Positions 8,865 to 20,830 of a stretch of 64,000 bases of DNA are shown one piece after another (positions within the stretch are counted from its first letter, which is position 1; each line of letters opens with the position of its first letter). The stretch spans positions 28,219,962 through 28,283,961 of the forward strand of contig CM031864.1 in assembly GCA_018697195.1 (NCBI GenBank), given 5' to 3'. The translations under genes were made by a program, and so were the position numbers. This DNA comes from Certhia americana. Lineage: Eukaryota > Chordata > Aves > Passeriformes > Certhiidae. The notes below the pieces were generated by a model. The model had not been told where the DNA came from, did no database searches, and saw only the letters and a program-made list of their open reading frames with translations.

Positions 8865-11800
8865 AAAATATTAAAACAGACACTTCTGTGATGGGCACCG
8901 ATCAATAAATAGCCTGTGGGGGAATCGCCCGTTCCCCGCTCCGCCGGGCCCTTCTCCACCACCCCGAGCATCAGGTCGAGCTGTGCGTGTGTAACCCGCC
9001 GGGAGATGTTTGCTCGCCTCGGACGCCTGCCCGGCACAGCGCCGGCAGCTCCGGGAGCCGGGGGTCTCCGCTGCCAGGCTCTGTTCCTTCCCTAAACACT
9101 CATCTTTCCAGTAATAAACAAAACGGTGTGTCTTTAAAGCGCTGGAGAGCATCAGCTCTCGGCACAGCGATGCTCATCCTGCCCTGTCCCTCCCCAGGGG
9201 ACACGCGTGTCGCTGCCCTGGAGCGGCACTGGCGGGTCCCTGAGAGCCCCGCTGTGGTCCCGGGGCCGGGCACTCTGAGCCTGGGCGCTGCGGGGCCGGA
9301 TGGCACCTGCCGGCAGATGTCAGTGTCCCCTCTCTGTCAGCAGTCAGGAGGGTCCATGCCAGCCCCGGAGATGTTTTAAGGAGGCCCCTGCACTTTTTCC
9401 GAAGCGGAGCTGTCTTTGGTGGCCGTTCAGTGACAGTTTGGAGACTGGGGAGCAGCAGGGTGCTGGAAAGGGCAGTGGCCGCACTCTGACACCCCAGAGG
9501 ACGGCTCCCTCTCTCTTGCCCAACACCAGCCACCCACCACTTTATTTATCCTGCTATGCTTGTGCATCACTGTCGGGCTGTGACACTTGTCACTCGTGTG
9601 AAGGAAAGGCAGGGAAGGGAAGCAGTGTTCCTCACCTTGCAGTGCCCCCAGCTCCTGCATGAGGATGGTACTGGGCATGCAGGTTCTATTAGGGGGAAGG
9701 AGCTGTCCTCCCTGGAGAGGAGGGGAGGAGGCTGCAGGGCTGCTTTCTTTCCCTCGCATCTTTTGTGCAGTGTTTTTCCTTTTCCCCATCCCCTTGTGTG
9801 TAGGGATGTTCTTTCCTGGTCCCAGAGATCCATCTGCAGTGATTTTTTGGTTTGAGAGCTCAGCGCAAGGTGGAGAAGCTGAAGCTGCTGTTTCAGTCAG
9901 TGTACTGATGTTGGGGTGAATTGTATTTTGCACATTGCTTTATTTAAGAGGCTTTTTGCCTGTAGGTGTGAAAGTCTCGGGTGTGCAAAGCCAGAGGGCA
10001 GAACACATGGCACTGATGCGACTCGCTGCACGCAGCTGCCATGTCCCCTGACAGCGGCCCAGGCTTCAAGTCATTTGATGTCTTATGCAAATCCTTGGCT
10101 CCCTGAGTCCCGGGATTTTCTGCTATTTTCCTTTACTCTCATCTTCAAGTGTCTCACTCTTGAGGATGTGAAGAAAAGCTAATAAAAGGAACCCAAGTCA
10201 TTGAGTCCTACAGGTTTTCTAACCAGTCTTATGAGCCGAGAGGAGGGCAGTTACTTAGAGTCCCTCTGCTATGGCGACTGAACAGGCTGCAGAGGGTGGC
10301 TTGGAGGAGCCCAGCGAGAATATATTCACAGCCATAGTTGTGATCTTCAGCACCGTGGCTCCGGCAGGACGGGAGGCTCGGGGTGGCTGTCCCCATGCTT
10401 GCCACCTGGAGCCATGTCTCTGAGGCCAGCTGCCAGCATCCTGCTGTGCCCACTTTGCCAGCGATTACTGCGCTGCTGTCGCTGCAGCGGTGTCTGCTTC
10501 ACTCTGTTAATTACCCCGGCAGATCAATGAGGCCCTGGCTCTTACTTGGGAGTGTGCGGATATGAGCCCGGTGATGCAGCTCCTTGCAAGCCACAATCCA
10601 GTTGGGGCAGGGGGCAGAGGAGACAGAATAGGCAGGGAGAGGCAGGGCTAGCTGTAGGGGAGGTGGGTTCTGCAAAGTCTCAGCCAGGACTGGTGGCTCC
10701 GGAGCAATGGGAGCATCCTGCAAAAACCGAACCCTTTGGATTGTCTGTCCCAAGGTGTGCAAGCGGCAGACCAAGAGGTGGCCTAGGTGCCTGCATGAAT
10801 TCATAGATAGACATGGCTGAGTCAATCCACTTCAGACACTAAACTGCACTTAGCCTTTGCCCCGGCTCTTTAAGTGGCCTTAATTTGATAGAGCTTTTCC
10901 ATGTTTAATGAGAAGGTGACTCAGTCACTAGGTTTGATGTTCATTCCCACTAAAAGGCATCTCCAGGGAGCTCAAGACCTCTCCCCACTGCTCCTGCACA
11001 GATGCACTGTGCCCCAGGGACCAGCCCCTGTGATCGGGCACATCCCATAGCTCTGCCACCGACTAGTATCATGTACCTGCCATAGACAGTGGGGTTTGCT
11101 TTGGCTCTGGGCTTCAGCTCAGCATGTACAGAGGTGGTTCCATCTGGAATCTTCCTGTGCTTCCCAACGACACCTGGCAAATGCCACTGACCTCTCCCCA
11201 GCACTTCCCAGTTTCTGTATCTCGAGATCTGCTCCTGCAGCATGAAAGGGCACAAATCAATGTTAATGTCCCTAACAGTTAGCTAATGTCTTAATTATTG
11301 AACTCAGCCTGATTAGTGGTGGAGTCTGTGGCTCTGGAGATGCCGTCAGTATGGAAGCAAGTGGGACCTTGGCAAAATTCCAATGTTATGCTAAGGATGT
11401 TGCTGCTGTCACTGTCAGATCCAAAGGCAGTAGAGGGAGGCTTTTGCAGCTCACCTGAGTATCCCCCATTCCCATCTCACATCCCTCCTTTGGCCTCTCA
11501 AGCCATTTTGGATGAGGACACCACCACAGAAGTGACCCCATGGCCATCCCCAGGGTGGGGAGTGCCTCTAGAAATTGCCACAAGCTCTTTTTAGATGTAG
11601 CTAAATTTAGATGTAGCTCTTCTTAAGATGTAGCTCATGACAAGTGACAGTGTGGGCCATGCATCAGCCATCACTGGAGGAACACTGGAGTGTCCTGCTG
11701 CAGGCATCAGGAACACAATGGGCTGCAAGAAGCTCAGGAGGACTTGTCTCTGAAAGAGGTTGTGGTCCTAGGGAAAATTTGCCAAGAATATTTGCTTTGG

Positions 11801-13780
11801 CACTCTTCTTCCATTGCTTTGGGGTTTTTATAGGAGGGGGAAGAGGAGGGAAAAAAAAATTAACAAGCTGGAAGTTTTCCAACTTTTCTGATGCAAAACA
11901 CTAAATCAAAAGGAAGAAGAAAAAAAAGAGTTGTCAGATGCTTCTCATCAAATCTTCATTTTTTTGGATCAAGGAGAAGTGATTAGAAAGTTATTTCCAG
12001 CTCTAGTAGTAAGGTGAAGGGGGTTACTTGTTTCTAAAGAGCTTTATGCTCCCTAGCATCCCAGGAAGATCCTGGTGTGAACATGTGGAGATGCACCCCA
12101 AAAAGTATTGCCCCAACCCCACAGAGCAGCAGTGCCTCAAATCAGAGCCAGTTCCCCCCAGCTGTAGGGATTTGCAGAGTTACAGCAATATCTGCACATA
12201 TTTATTTTCTATAACTCCTGATCGATAGAAGGAGATAAATCACCCAGCTGACAGTGGTGCAGGAAAGCTGCTCTGTGGGGATAAGCTGCTGCATAGTTCA
12301 GTGCAGTTCCCACACAGGCCCTCCTTGCCCGTTCCTGCCTGACTTGGGGCTTCCAGTTTCTGTTGGCAAGGATGCTGGCGTGCGTCAGCACCTGTCCCCA
12401 AGCAGGAGCCTCCCTCAGAGGTGCCAGCACACACCGTGTAAATAAGAGAGATACGTGAATAAAAGCTCACTTGGCAGGGCTGGAAACTTTGCTTCATACA
12501 AGGAGGGAATCTGCACTGTTTTTGCACCAGTTTGCCCTGGCCAGGTGCTGGAAATATCAAATCCTATTTTTATTGCTCTATAGTAAAACATGAAGTAGCC
12601 ACAAAGAAACATCCCATGCTCAGCCTCGAATCTCAGAAGGAGCTCCCCAGGGAAGGCATCAGAGCTGGCTGAAATGGTTTCTAGCTGGTCAAGGACCACA
12701 GCCTAAAGGAAAAGGTGGCCCAAACTGGGTCTATCCATAATATCCATCCCCATGATGGTGATCCAGATGTTTGCTGCCTTAGCTGTGGTGGGAGCAGATA
12801 TTCCTGGGGAGGGGAAAAAAGGTGGAGATTTGCTTCCAGCAGACTCTGCATCCCATCTGCCTGCTTCCCCTTGGCCCAGCTTTGGCTGCAGGCAGGGAGG
12901 ATGACAGCACAGTCAAAGTGCCTCTGCTGCTCAGCCATCACCCACACATGGCAGCGCACAAACCACTCCATGAGCCTCTGGCATCAGGTCCTGATGTGTT
13001 TTGGGGGTGACAGCTGCCCCCTCCAGCACTTGAGGCACAGAGTGAGGAAACCAGCCTGGCATTGCCTGTCCCCCACCCCAGCATGAGACAGGTTTGGGCC
13101 AGGATTTGGTCACATCATGGCTGTGGGGGGACTTCATATGCCAGGAGCAGGAGGCTGTGACTGGGCAGTTATGTGGCTGCCTGCCAGGCAGGGAGAAACC
13201 AGGATGACATGTGAAAAAAGAATGTGGGGGAGCAGAATAAGCCCTGCCTGCTGCTCCCGCCCACCCCACTGCCCTGGCACCGCAGCCTGGTGATGTGAAA
13301 GTCTCAGCTTTTGTTTAAATTTCACAGGGCCCCAGCCTTGAGGGCTGAGCAAAAAGCTAAGAAAGTGTAATCAAAGGGCACCCTTAAGGGTTTAAAAATA
13401 GAAGAGAGGGAGAAAAAAATTGAAAAAAAACATATCGTTATATGTTAAAGCATGATGATTCATCCAGCCAAGTCCTGTTTGGGAGAATGCAGGGTTGGTG
13501 TGCACTCACAACAGGGATGGGCATTTGGGCTCCAGACGCCTTCCTGGAATAAAAACCATCTTCCGTAGCAGTACTGCAGCAATGGGGTCCCTGTTTTGAG
13601 TCAAACAGCTGTGGTTACCTCCCAGCACACCTGACCTTGGCCAGATCTTGCAGCTCCCCATCTCCCACTTTCACTGGCAAATTCAGGTTCTGGCCTTGTG
13701 GTTGCTGCTGCCAGAAAAGTTCCATCTTTACTTTGCACTCAAAAATTACTTCCATCAGCCTAGCCAACCTTGGAGTGGAC

Positions 13781-13844
13781 ATCCATCCATCCATCCATCC
13801 ATCCATCCATCCATCCATCCATCCATCCATCCATCCATCCATCC
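13781..13844. repeat. ATCC tetranucleotide microsatellite, 16 units
   Basis: Sixteen perfect ATCC units fill 64 bp of BRINP2 intron 1. They produce artefactual repetitive open frames on both strands. Perfect repeats of this length are usually polymorphic. Confidence 0.98.
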
Positions 13845-14335
13845 ACTAGCAGAACACAAAGAAAAGTCTTACATAATCACACATGGTTCAGTCCATACCT
13901 GGAGAAGCTCATTTTCCCAGTTCCCCATGATTATTAATTTTAGTCCCACCTGAAATGATCTACACATGCTCATGACATGCATCCCCATGATGCAGGGTGT
14001 AGAGGCAGCCTGCTATCCCTTTCTACATGGGCATCCCACAGCAGTAAGCTTGGCTTGACAGGCTGATGTACAGCAGAGAAAAGCGTACAGAAAAAGCCAG
14101 AAATGCTTCAAACAGACATCAGCTGGGATTTCATTTAACTTCCCCAGCACCCAGCACCCCTAACCCCATAAACTCTTATTTCCTGTGGCATGACCAGTCC
14201 CTGCCTGACATGTGTCTCTCCCTGGAGCACAGCCTTTCCTCTGTCAGCATGCCAACAAGCATTCCAAAGTTTGCGGTTGCTCCTGGTTTATATCCATGCC
14301 GCTGTCCTCATGGGCTTCCCCGCTCGGCGTTGCAG

Positions 14336-14401
14336 GACGGGGCTGTCCCGGAGAATCGCCGTGGGGTGAGAGAATGAAGAAGCCGGCTGTGCAGCAGCAG
14401 G
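14336..14401 (+). other. BRINP2: BRINP2 exon 2, 5' UTR part with upstream ORF
   Basis: Exon 2 probably starts after the TTGCAG acceptor at 14335. An upstream ATG at 14374 opens an 18-codon frame that ends at 14430. It overlaps the main start at 14402 in a different frame. Such an overlapping upstream ORF would be expected to lower initiation at the main ATG. The acceptor choice is inferred. Confidence 0.5.
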
Positions 14402-14694
14402 ATGGGGCGGCAGGACCTCCCACGTGCTGACGGGCCCCCGCTGATGCTTCCGTGGCCACTGGCCTTGCTGGCCCTGAGCACGTGCTGCCGCTGGGGAGTG
14501 GCCGGCGGGACAGGCAGCACAGTGCCCCAGGGCCATGCAGCCCCCTCAACCCCCTCCTCATCCTCCTCTCCCTCCGTCCGGGCGCCTCTCGACTGGCTCC
14601 TCACTGATCGGGGACCCTTCTACCGAGCTCAGGAGTACGTGGACTTCATGGAGCGCTACCGGCAGGGTTTCACCACCAGGTACAGGATCTACAG
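14402..14694 (+). CDS. BRINP2: BRINP2 exon 2 (start codon, signal peptide)
   Basis: BRINP2 (formerly FAM5B) is a secreted or luminal neural glycoprotein of the BMP/retinoic-acid-inducible neural-specific family. BRINPs are reported to restrain cell-cycle progression in neural cells. The seven coding exons here join in frame into 785 residues, close to the roughly 783 of the human protein. This exon encodes residues 1-97 and two bases of codon 98. The ATG has A at -3 and G at +4. A hydrophobic signal segment ([13 protein letters not shown], residues 17-29) and a variable Pro/Ser-rich stretch lead into [12 protein letters not shown] and [11 protein letters not shown], hallmark BRINP2 sequence. 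The exon ends TACAG|GTGAGA. An in-frame alternative Met at residue 15 is possible. BRINP1 and BRINP3 are excluded by closer identity to BRINP2 throughout. Confidence 0.93.
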
Positions 14695-16654
14695 GTGAGA
14701 GGCTGAGAGGGTGCTGTGGGGGCATGGCAAAGTGGAGGCAGACCCTCTCTGCATGAGCAGATCCCCGTGTGCAGGAGGAGGCTGTCCATTGGGACAGATA
14801 GCGGGTGGGTGGATGTGAGATGCTGCTTTTCTAGGGAATAGAATAGCAACCCCCACAGGATGCTCGTGGTATGGCCAGGCTGGGTTCCAGGCAGGATTTG
14901 CCCTAAGCTGGGAGGGATTTGGTGCACAGGTTGAGATGGAATCAGCCCTTATGGCAGGAGGCACAGGGCCCACTGGGCTGGATGTGTACTCCAGTCCCTT
15001 TGGACATCCTCCACTTACTAATCTTCTGCCCTGAGGTGAAAACTGGGGACGGCAGAAGAAGCAATGTGCATGTGGTGTCCACCTTCCAGGCCCTTTGGAC
15101 TAAGATGCTCTTTCATCCTTTTTCCACACACAAAGATGTCTCTGTGCCAAATTACTGAACCAGCCTAGACTGGCAGTCCTCTGGGGCTGGGATGCTGCTG
15201 GGGCTCAAGAAAAGCCACACTGACTGACCCCCTGACATGTCCCCAGTGCCATCAGCCCATGGACTGCTGCAATGGGATGCTGTGTACATGGGGCTGAGGC
15301 TGGAGGGGGTTTCTTGCCAGCAGAAAACCAGGTTTGGCAGTAGTGGGGTCCACTCACCACAGCAAAGGGCAACCCCGTGACAGCCTCTGTGGGAAACCCA
15401 CTCCATTCCACAGCCTTCTGGACCTAATTTGGGCTGTCACCTCTGACTAATGAGCCCTTTTCCCTTGCACTCCCCACTGGTGCTGAGCCCTGGGGGTTTC
15501 CAGCAGCAAAGCCAAGTCTGGCCACAGCCTCTTGGGAATGCTGACGTGGGTGCTGGGATTGCAGCCTTGTTATGCAGCCGGGTACCCCCAGGGAGCTCCC
15601 TCTCCTCTTTCCTGTGTGCTGACAATGCCATGCTGAGGGACCTGCATCCTCCAGGGATGCTGCTGGTGACGGTGGTGGGACAGGAAGGAGCAGCCAGAGG
15701 GACAGCAGCTGGCTCACACCTCCCGGGAGGCAGGGTACCTATCAGCTTTCAGGGCTTGCTTTGTCTCTGGGATGGAAGGGGCAAAATTTCCACCCCAGTC
15801 CAGAGGAAGTGTGTGCGCAAGGGGAGAGGCACACCCTGCCTCATCCTCAGCTCTGCTACTGGCCCCTGCATCCCATCTTCTGGGCCCAAAAGTCATGCTG
15901 GGAGGCAACCCATCATCTGCCATGCCCAGCAGCTGCTGCTTTGCACCCATCCACCCCTCCCTCCTCCTTCCTCTCCCTCTTTACCCATCCAACCCCGGTA
16001 AAACTGTCCGGAAGGCACCGCCTGGTTTTAATTAGAGCAAAATGCCAAAGATTAGGCTGAAATTTGCTCCCAGTTGTTTACAAGGCTGTGGGGTTTTGGA
16101 GGCAGTGACAGGCTGAGCAGCTGCTCCTTAGGTCTGGGCAAGGCTGGTGGGGGGCTCATTCACTGCATCTGGGGCTCTGAGAGGACCCACCACTAACCCC
16201 ACCACATCCCAACACCCCCAGCTTCCCATAAAATGCTGCTGATATTTAAAGCTGTGATACCCCCAGGTGCTGGATTTTCACTTGGATCCGAAGGCATAGG
16301 GCTGGAGGAGGGATGAGATCCAACCAACCCAATGGGCTGGAAAAGGGTCTAGTCCTGCCCTGGGCTATGATTAATGCCTTCCGGAGGTGCTGGATTAATC
16401 AATATCAGGCATCTCCACTGCTTGTAGCTCTTTATCACCATCAATGGCTTAGGGAGGGATGGTACTTTTGTCCTGGCTGGATCAATAGCTGGCAACGGTG
16501 TGCAGCAGGTCCTTCAATTCCAATGGGAATGATTCTAAACAGAGTTTTCCGCCTGTCCTGAGCTGGAAATTTGGGACAGAAGGAAGGAGAGCATACATGT
16601 GCCATATCCAGACCCACTTCACACCCTCTCCCCACTGCTGCTCTCCTCCCACAG
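14695..16654 (+). other. BRINP2: BRINP2 intron 2
   Basis: This intron of nearly 2 kb runs from GTGAGA at 14695 to CCACAG at 16654. It is the largest intron inside the coding part. No exon, repeat family or regulatory site could be recognised in it. Confidence 0.9.
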
Positions 16655-16845
16655 AGAGTTTGCTCGTTGGAAGGTGAATAATTTGGCCTTGGAGAGGAAA
16701 GATTTCTTCAGCTTTCCACTTCCCCTGGCCCCTGAATTCATCCGCAACATCCGACTGCTGGGGCGTCGGCCCAGCCCCCAGCAGATCACCGACAGCCTCA
16801 TCAAAAAGTATGGGACACACTTCTTGCTGGCTGCCACACTGGGAG
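16655..16845 (+). CDS. BRINP2: BRINP2 exon 3 (MACPF domain, first part)
   Basis: This exon encodes the end of codon 98 to the first base of codon 162. It starts [19 protein letters not shown] and carries the MACPF signature KKYGTHF with Tyr150-Gly-Thr-His153, followed by LLAATLGG. These residues define the membrane attack complex/perforin fold family. In BRINPs the domain is not known to form lytic pores. The acceptor is CCACAG and the donor is GGAG|GTGAGT. The following intron is only 157 bp. Confidence 0.96.
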
Positions 16846-17002
16846 GTGAGTGCTGGGGGCTACTCAGTCCTGCTCACCGCCCTTGCACAAGGACTGTGTA
16901 AAGGAGGGAGAGTGGGAAAAGAAGCACTGCAGGAGAAACATCCCAAGAAAGGGAACGGGGGGGAGCCCAGCAGCCTGCCAAAAGTATTGCATGTCCCCCC
17001 AG

Positions 17003-17193
17003 GAGAGGAGTCCCTGACCATTTTTGTGGACAAGCGCAAGCTGAGCCGGAGGGCAGAGCCTGCAGGGGGGGCTGGGAACAGCTCTGGGGTTTCGCTGGAG
17101 ACGCTGCACCAGCTGGCAGCATCCTACTTCATCGACCGGGAGAGCACCCTGCGCCGGCTGCACCACATCCAGATCGCCACGGCCGCTATCAAG
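17003..17193 (+). CDS. BRINP2: BRINP2 exon 4 (MACPF domain, middle)
   Basis: This exon encodes residues 162-225. It begins [13 protein letters not shown] and continues into [19 protein letters not shown] and [10 protein letters not shown], the characteristic BRINP2 run. An N-glycosylation sequon lies at Asn187 (NSS) inside a short Gly/Ala-rich linker that varies between species. The exon ends in phase 0 at AAG|GTGGGT. The next intron is 365 bp and contains nothing recognisable. Confidence 0.96.
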
Positions 17194-17558
17194 GTGGGTG
17201 AGGGGGCCAGGGAGGGACCAGCGCCGGGGCACAGCAGCCCCGGGTCTCACCAGTGGCCCCTTGCAGCTGGCCAGACCTGAAACAGCATCACTCAGAGAGG
17301 AGAAAGCAGGAAAAGTTAACATGTCCCATTATTTATGGGAAATTGGGCACACTAATAAAGGCACATTTTTCAGCGGGCTGCAAGCAGGCTGCCGCCTTTT
17401 AACAAGCTAATTAGCAGCTAATTAGTTCTCCTTTCCGACAATCGCCCTGCTATGAGGAGTAGCCAGCGGGGTCGGGAATTATCTGCAGCATTTTCAGCGG
17501 GGTCATGCACCCTGTGTCCCCTCCTGTATCCCTGACCACCTGTGTGCCCCTGCCGTAG

Positions 17559-17664
17559 GTGACAGAGACACGGACAGGGCCACTTGGCTGCAGCAACTAT
17601 GACAACCTGGACTCGGTGAGCTCTGTCCTGGTGCAGAGCCCTGAGAACAAAGTGCAGCTGCAAG
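17559..17664 (+). CDS. BRINP2: BRINP2 exon 5 (MACPF domain, C-terminal part)
   Basis: This exon encodes residues 226-260 and one base of codon 261. It begins [20 protein letters not shown], which is nearly invariant across the BRINP family, and ends [11 protein letters not shown]. The acceptor is GCCGTAG and the donor is CAAG|GTAGGA. At 106 bp it is the smallest coding exon. The 342-bp intron that follows holds nothing recognisable. Confidence 0.96.
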
Positions 17665-18006
17665 GTAGGACTGGGCTCTTGGGGATGTGGGGGTGGACAA
17701 GGGCTTGTGGGTGCACAGGGGCTTGTAGGGGAGGATGCTGGCATGAGATGCTGCTTCTAATTTCAGGGCTGGGGAGGAGAGGGCATGAAAATAATGAAAG
17801 CTGGGCAGGATGAGGTTGTTGCTTGTCTGCCAAGAGAAGCCAAGATCGATGCAGAGCCCAGACAAGCGGCTCCACAGCAAATTGATATGATAATCGTGCG
17901 AGGGTGGGAGCCCGGGGAGGGGGGAGGCTCATGCCCTCCTCGCCCGGGTGATGTTTGAGGGGTTCCGTGCATGCCCTGATGCTCTTGGGGCTGCTCCCTC
18001 TCGCAG

Positions 18007-18243
18007 GGCTGCAGACGGTGCTCCCCTCCTATCTGCGAGAGAGGTTCGTGGCAGCTGCGCTCAGCTACATTGCCTGCGGCTCTGCTGGGGATCTGGTGTG
18101 TCGCCAGAGTGACTGCCGCTGCCAGTGCCAGCCCGCCTTCCCCCGCTGCAACTGCCCCGAGGCTGACATCCAGGCACTGGAGAGCAGCCTGGCCCAGCTT
18201 GGGCGAGCCTGGGAGAGTCACCACAGCCAGTTCGAGGAGTCAG
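18007..18243 (+). CDS. BRINP2: BRINP2 exon 6 (Cys-rich segment after MACPF)
   Basis: This exon encodes residues 261-339 and one base of codon 340. It starts GLQTVLPSYLRERFVAAALS and then carries a cysteine cluster (Cys284, 292, 297, 299, 301, 308, 310) typical of the BRINP region following the MACPF domain. Disulfides here fit an extracellular or luminal protein. The tail QALESSL...SQFEES is amphipathic. The donor is TCAG|GTGAGG and the next intron is 187 bp. This exon departs from the mammalian sequence more than its neighbours do. Confidence 0.95.
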
Positions 18244-18430
18244 GTGAGGCTGGGGAGACCTCACCAAGCATGTCCTTCCCCTTGCAAGGAGCCCAGGCTG
18301 GGTGCTGGGTCTGCAGGGTGGTATTCTCACCATGAAGACCTCGGAGCTCGGCTGGAGGAAGGTTGCTTTCAGCTCCACCTTCACCACGTGCTCTCTGGGG
18401 TCCGCTGATGCCATGTCCTTCTCCCCACAG

Positions 18431-18653
18431 AAGAGTTTCAGGCCCTGGTGAAAAGACTCCCTAGGGACCGTTTCCTGAACAGGACAGCCATCTCCCACTT
18501 CTGGACCATGGACCTGGATGTCCAGCATCGCTATCAACAGCTGGGCACCAGCCTGAAGCTTCTCTCCAGGAAAACCTACCGACTTATCCGTCGGCTCTTC
18601 AACCTCAGCAAACGCTGCCACCGCCAGCCTCGCTTCAAGCTGCCAAAGGAGAG
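18431..18653 (+). CDS. BRINP2: BRINP2 exon 7 (BRINP linker region)
   Basis: This exon encodes residues 340-413 and two bases of codon 414. It opens EEFQALVKRLPRDRFLNRTA with an N-glycosylation sequon at Asn356. The stretch rich in basic and hydrophobic residues continues to RRLFNLSKRCHRQPRFKLPK, strongly conserved in BRINP2. The acceptor is CCACAG and the donor is AGAG|GTAGGG. The 339-bp intron that follows holds nothing recognisable. Confidence 0.96.
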
Positions 18654-18992
18654 GTAGGGTGCCATGGCATCCCTTGCTTGGGATGCTGCCCCATGCCCCA
18701 AGGGCGGCTCAGAGCCAGAGGCTACCTCCCTGTGGCTGCAACTGGAGAGACTCCCACCTATGAGCAACGCCTGGGGGTGAGCAGGCAGTAGGAGTGGCTG
18801 TACCAGCTTGGAATGTGGCCCTGAGAGATCAGGGCCAAACCTGAAAGTGAAAAATGGTGCTTGGTTCATGGGGGGGCCACCAGCAGAGCAGAAAACAAAC
18901 ACAAGGCGGGCAGGTCTTTCATCCTTAGGGAAAGTCAGTCACATCCCAAAAGATGCCATCTAAGCCTTCCTTCTGTGTTTCCTCTGCACCAG

Positions 18993-20109
18993 GTCCCTCC
19001 CTTACTGGTGGAGCCGTGCGCAGTCACTCCTGTACTGCAGTGAGACAACTGTGCCTGGGACCTTCCTGGAAGAAAGCCACAGCTGTACCTGTCCCTCCGA
19101 GCAGCCATCATGCCAGGGGTCCATACCGTGTGCCTTGGGCGAGGGGCCAGCCTGTGCCAGCTGTGACCAGGACAACAGCACGCGCTGCAGGACCTGCAAC
19201 CACGGCTACGTGCTCACCCAGGGCTTCTGCCGCCCTGAGGTGGCTGACTCACTGGAGCACTACTTGGGGCTGGAAACCGACCTGCAGGACTTGGAGCTCA
19301 AGTACCTCCTGCAGAAACGGGACAGCCGCATCGAGGTGCACTCTATCTTCATCAGCAATGACATGCGCCTGGGGAGCTGGTTCGACCCCTCCTGGAGGAA
19401 GCGCATGCTCTTGACCCTGAAGAGCAACAAGTACAAGCCTGGGCTTGTTCACGTCATGTTGGCCCTCTCTCTGCAGATCTGCCTCACCAAGAACAGCACC
19501 CTGGAGCCTGTCATGGCCATCTATGTCAACCCCTTTGGGGGAAGCCACTCAGAGAGCTGGTTCATGCCTGTCAATGAGGGCAGCTTCCCAGACTGGGAAA
19601 GGACTACCATAGATGCCTCTGCCCAGTGCCAAAACTGGACAATCACGTTGGGCAACAAGTGGAAGACCTTCTTTGAAACAGTCCATGTCTACTTGCGGAG
19701 CCGCATCAAGTCTTTGGATGACAGCTCCAATGAGACAATCTACTATGAACCTTTGGAGATGTCAGATCCCTCCAAGAACCTGGGGTACATGAAAATCAAC
19801 AGCTTGCAAGTCTTTGGCTACAGCCTGCCCTTTGAGCCAGATGCTATCCGTGACCTGATCCTCCAGCTTGACTACCCCTACACCCAGGGCTCCCAGGACT
19901 CAGCCATGCTCCAGTTGCTGGAGATCAGGGACCGGGTGAACAGGCTCTCACCCCCTGGAAAAATCCACCTTGACCTCTTCACTTGCTTGCTCCGGCACCG
20001 GCTCAAGCTGGCCAACAATGAGGTGGCGAGAATCCAGTCCTCCTTGAGAGCCTTCAATGCCAAGCTGCCCAATGCTCTGGAGCAGGAGACGGGCAAGCTG
20101 TGCAGCTAA
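18993..20109 (+). CDS. BRINP2: BRINP2 exon 8 (terminal coding exon)
   Basis: This exon encodes residues 414-785 and the TAA stop at 20107-20109. It starts SLPYWWSRAQSLLYC, then has an EGF-like cysteine-rich stretch (Cys445-Cys493, including SCTCP and RCRTCNHGYVL). The long conserved C-terminal BRINP domain follows, with RIEVHSIFISNDMRLGSWFD and NPFGGSHSESWFMPV, ending ETGKLCS. N-glycosylation sequons occur in DNST, KNST, QNWT and SNET contexts. As in other vertebrates, almost half the protein sits in this one exon. The frame is intact with no stop or frameshift, so the gene looks functional. Confidence 0.97.
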
Positions 20110-20830
20110 TGGCTGGGAGTGCTCAGACCTCGGCACTAGGGGCTGGGAGGAAAGATTTCCTGGGGAGGAGAGAGAAATAACTACCCTAAAAATTTAAAAG
20201 AAGGCCTTACCTTAGTGCCAACTGCGTGCTTCCATGGTACACCCAGCAACTGGCCAAAGAGAACAGTGGATGGAGTATGCCAGTGGGACTAAGGAGGAGG
20301 GATGGCTCACGCAGCGCAGACTGGCTTCAAGTGTGGGGACAATGCCACTGTGGCCACCACGGAGGTGGCTGGGGAGGTGTGCCAATGGTCATGGTGGATG
20401 TGGCTTGGCCAGAAGCAGCTGCTAGTCCTGCCAGAGCAGGTGCTTAACCTACTGTAAGGATCTCCCAGTGGCGGCCTCCTAACCACCCCAACTTTTGTAG
20501 TCTTTTTAAGAGGTTTCTACTGGCACCTTTGTCTTTGCATCCCACATGATCCATCCTGCAGCTATACCTTCGCACACAGTGCTGGTGGGGGTCCACAACA
20601 CAGGCCCTGGAGACCTGGCAGATCTCCCCTGGGCCCTCTCCATGAGCACCTCGTATCTGCTGCAGTGCTGAGGCACTATCTCACCCCTTGCCTGGAAAGG
20701 ACCTTGCACCTGCTCTGGGGACGCTGCCATCACAGACACTGGCAGAGACCTCTGGGCCACGATTCCCTACAAAACAAAGAGACAACAACAAGAAAAAAAA
20801 GCCTAATGCAAAAGAAAGAAAAAGAAAATG

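Larger units (their letters stand above)
8467..14335 (+). other. BRINP2: BRINP2 intron 1
   Basis: This 5.9-kb intron has a GTGAGT donor at 8467. Its TTGCAG acceptor at 14330-14335 is preceded by a weak C/T-rich tract. No exon of another gene was recognised. Notable contents are a nuclear-receptor-like site at 8593-8604, a 13-C homopolymer at 8852-8864, an RE1-like half site at 10346-10354 and a perfect ATCC repeat at 13781-13844. Confidence 0.65.

Noticed and set aside
13615..13849. Open frames with repeated MDGW and IHPS units
   Set aside because: Artefact of the ATCC tetranucleotide repeat.
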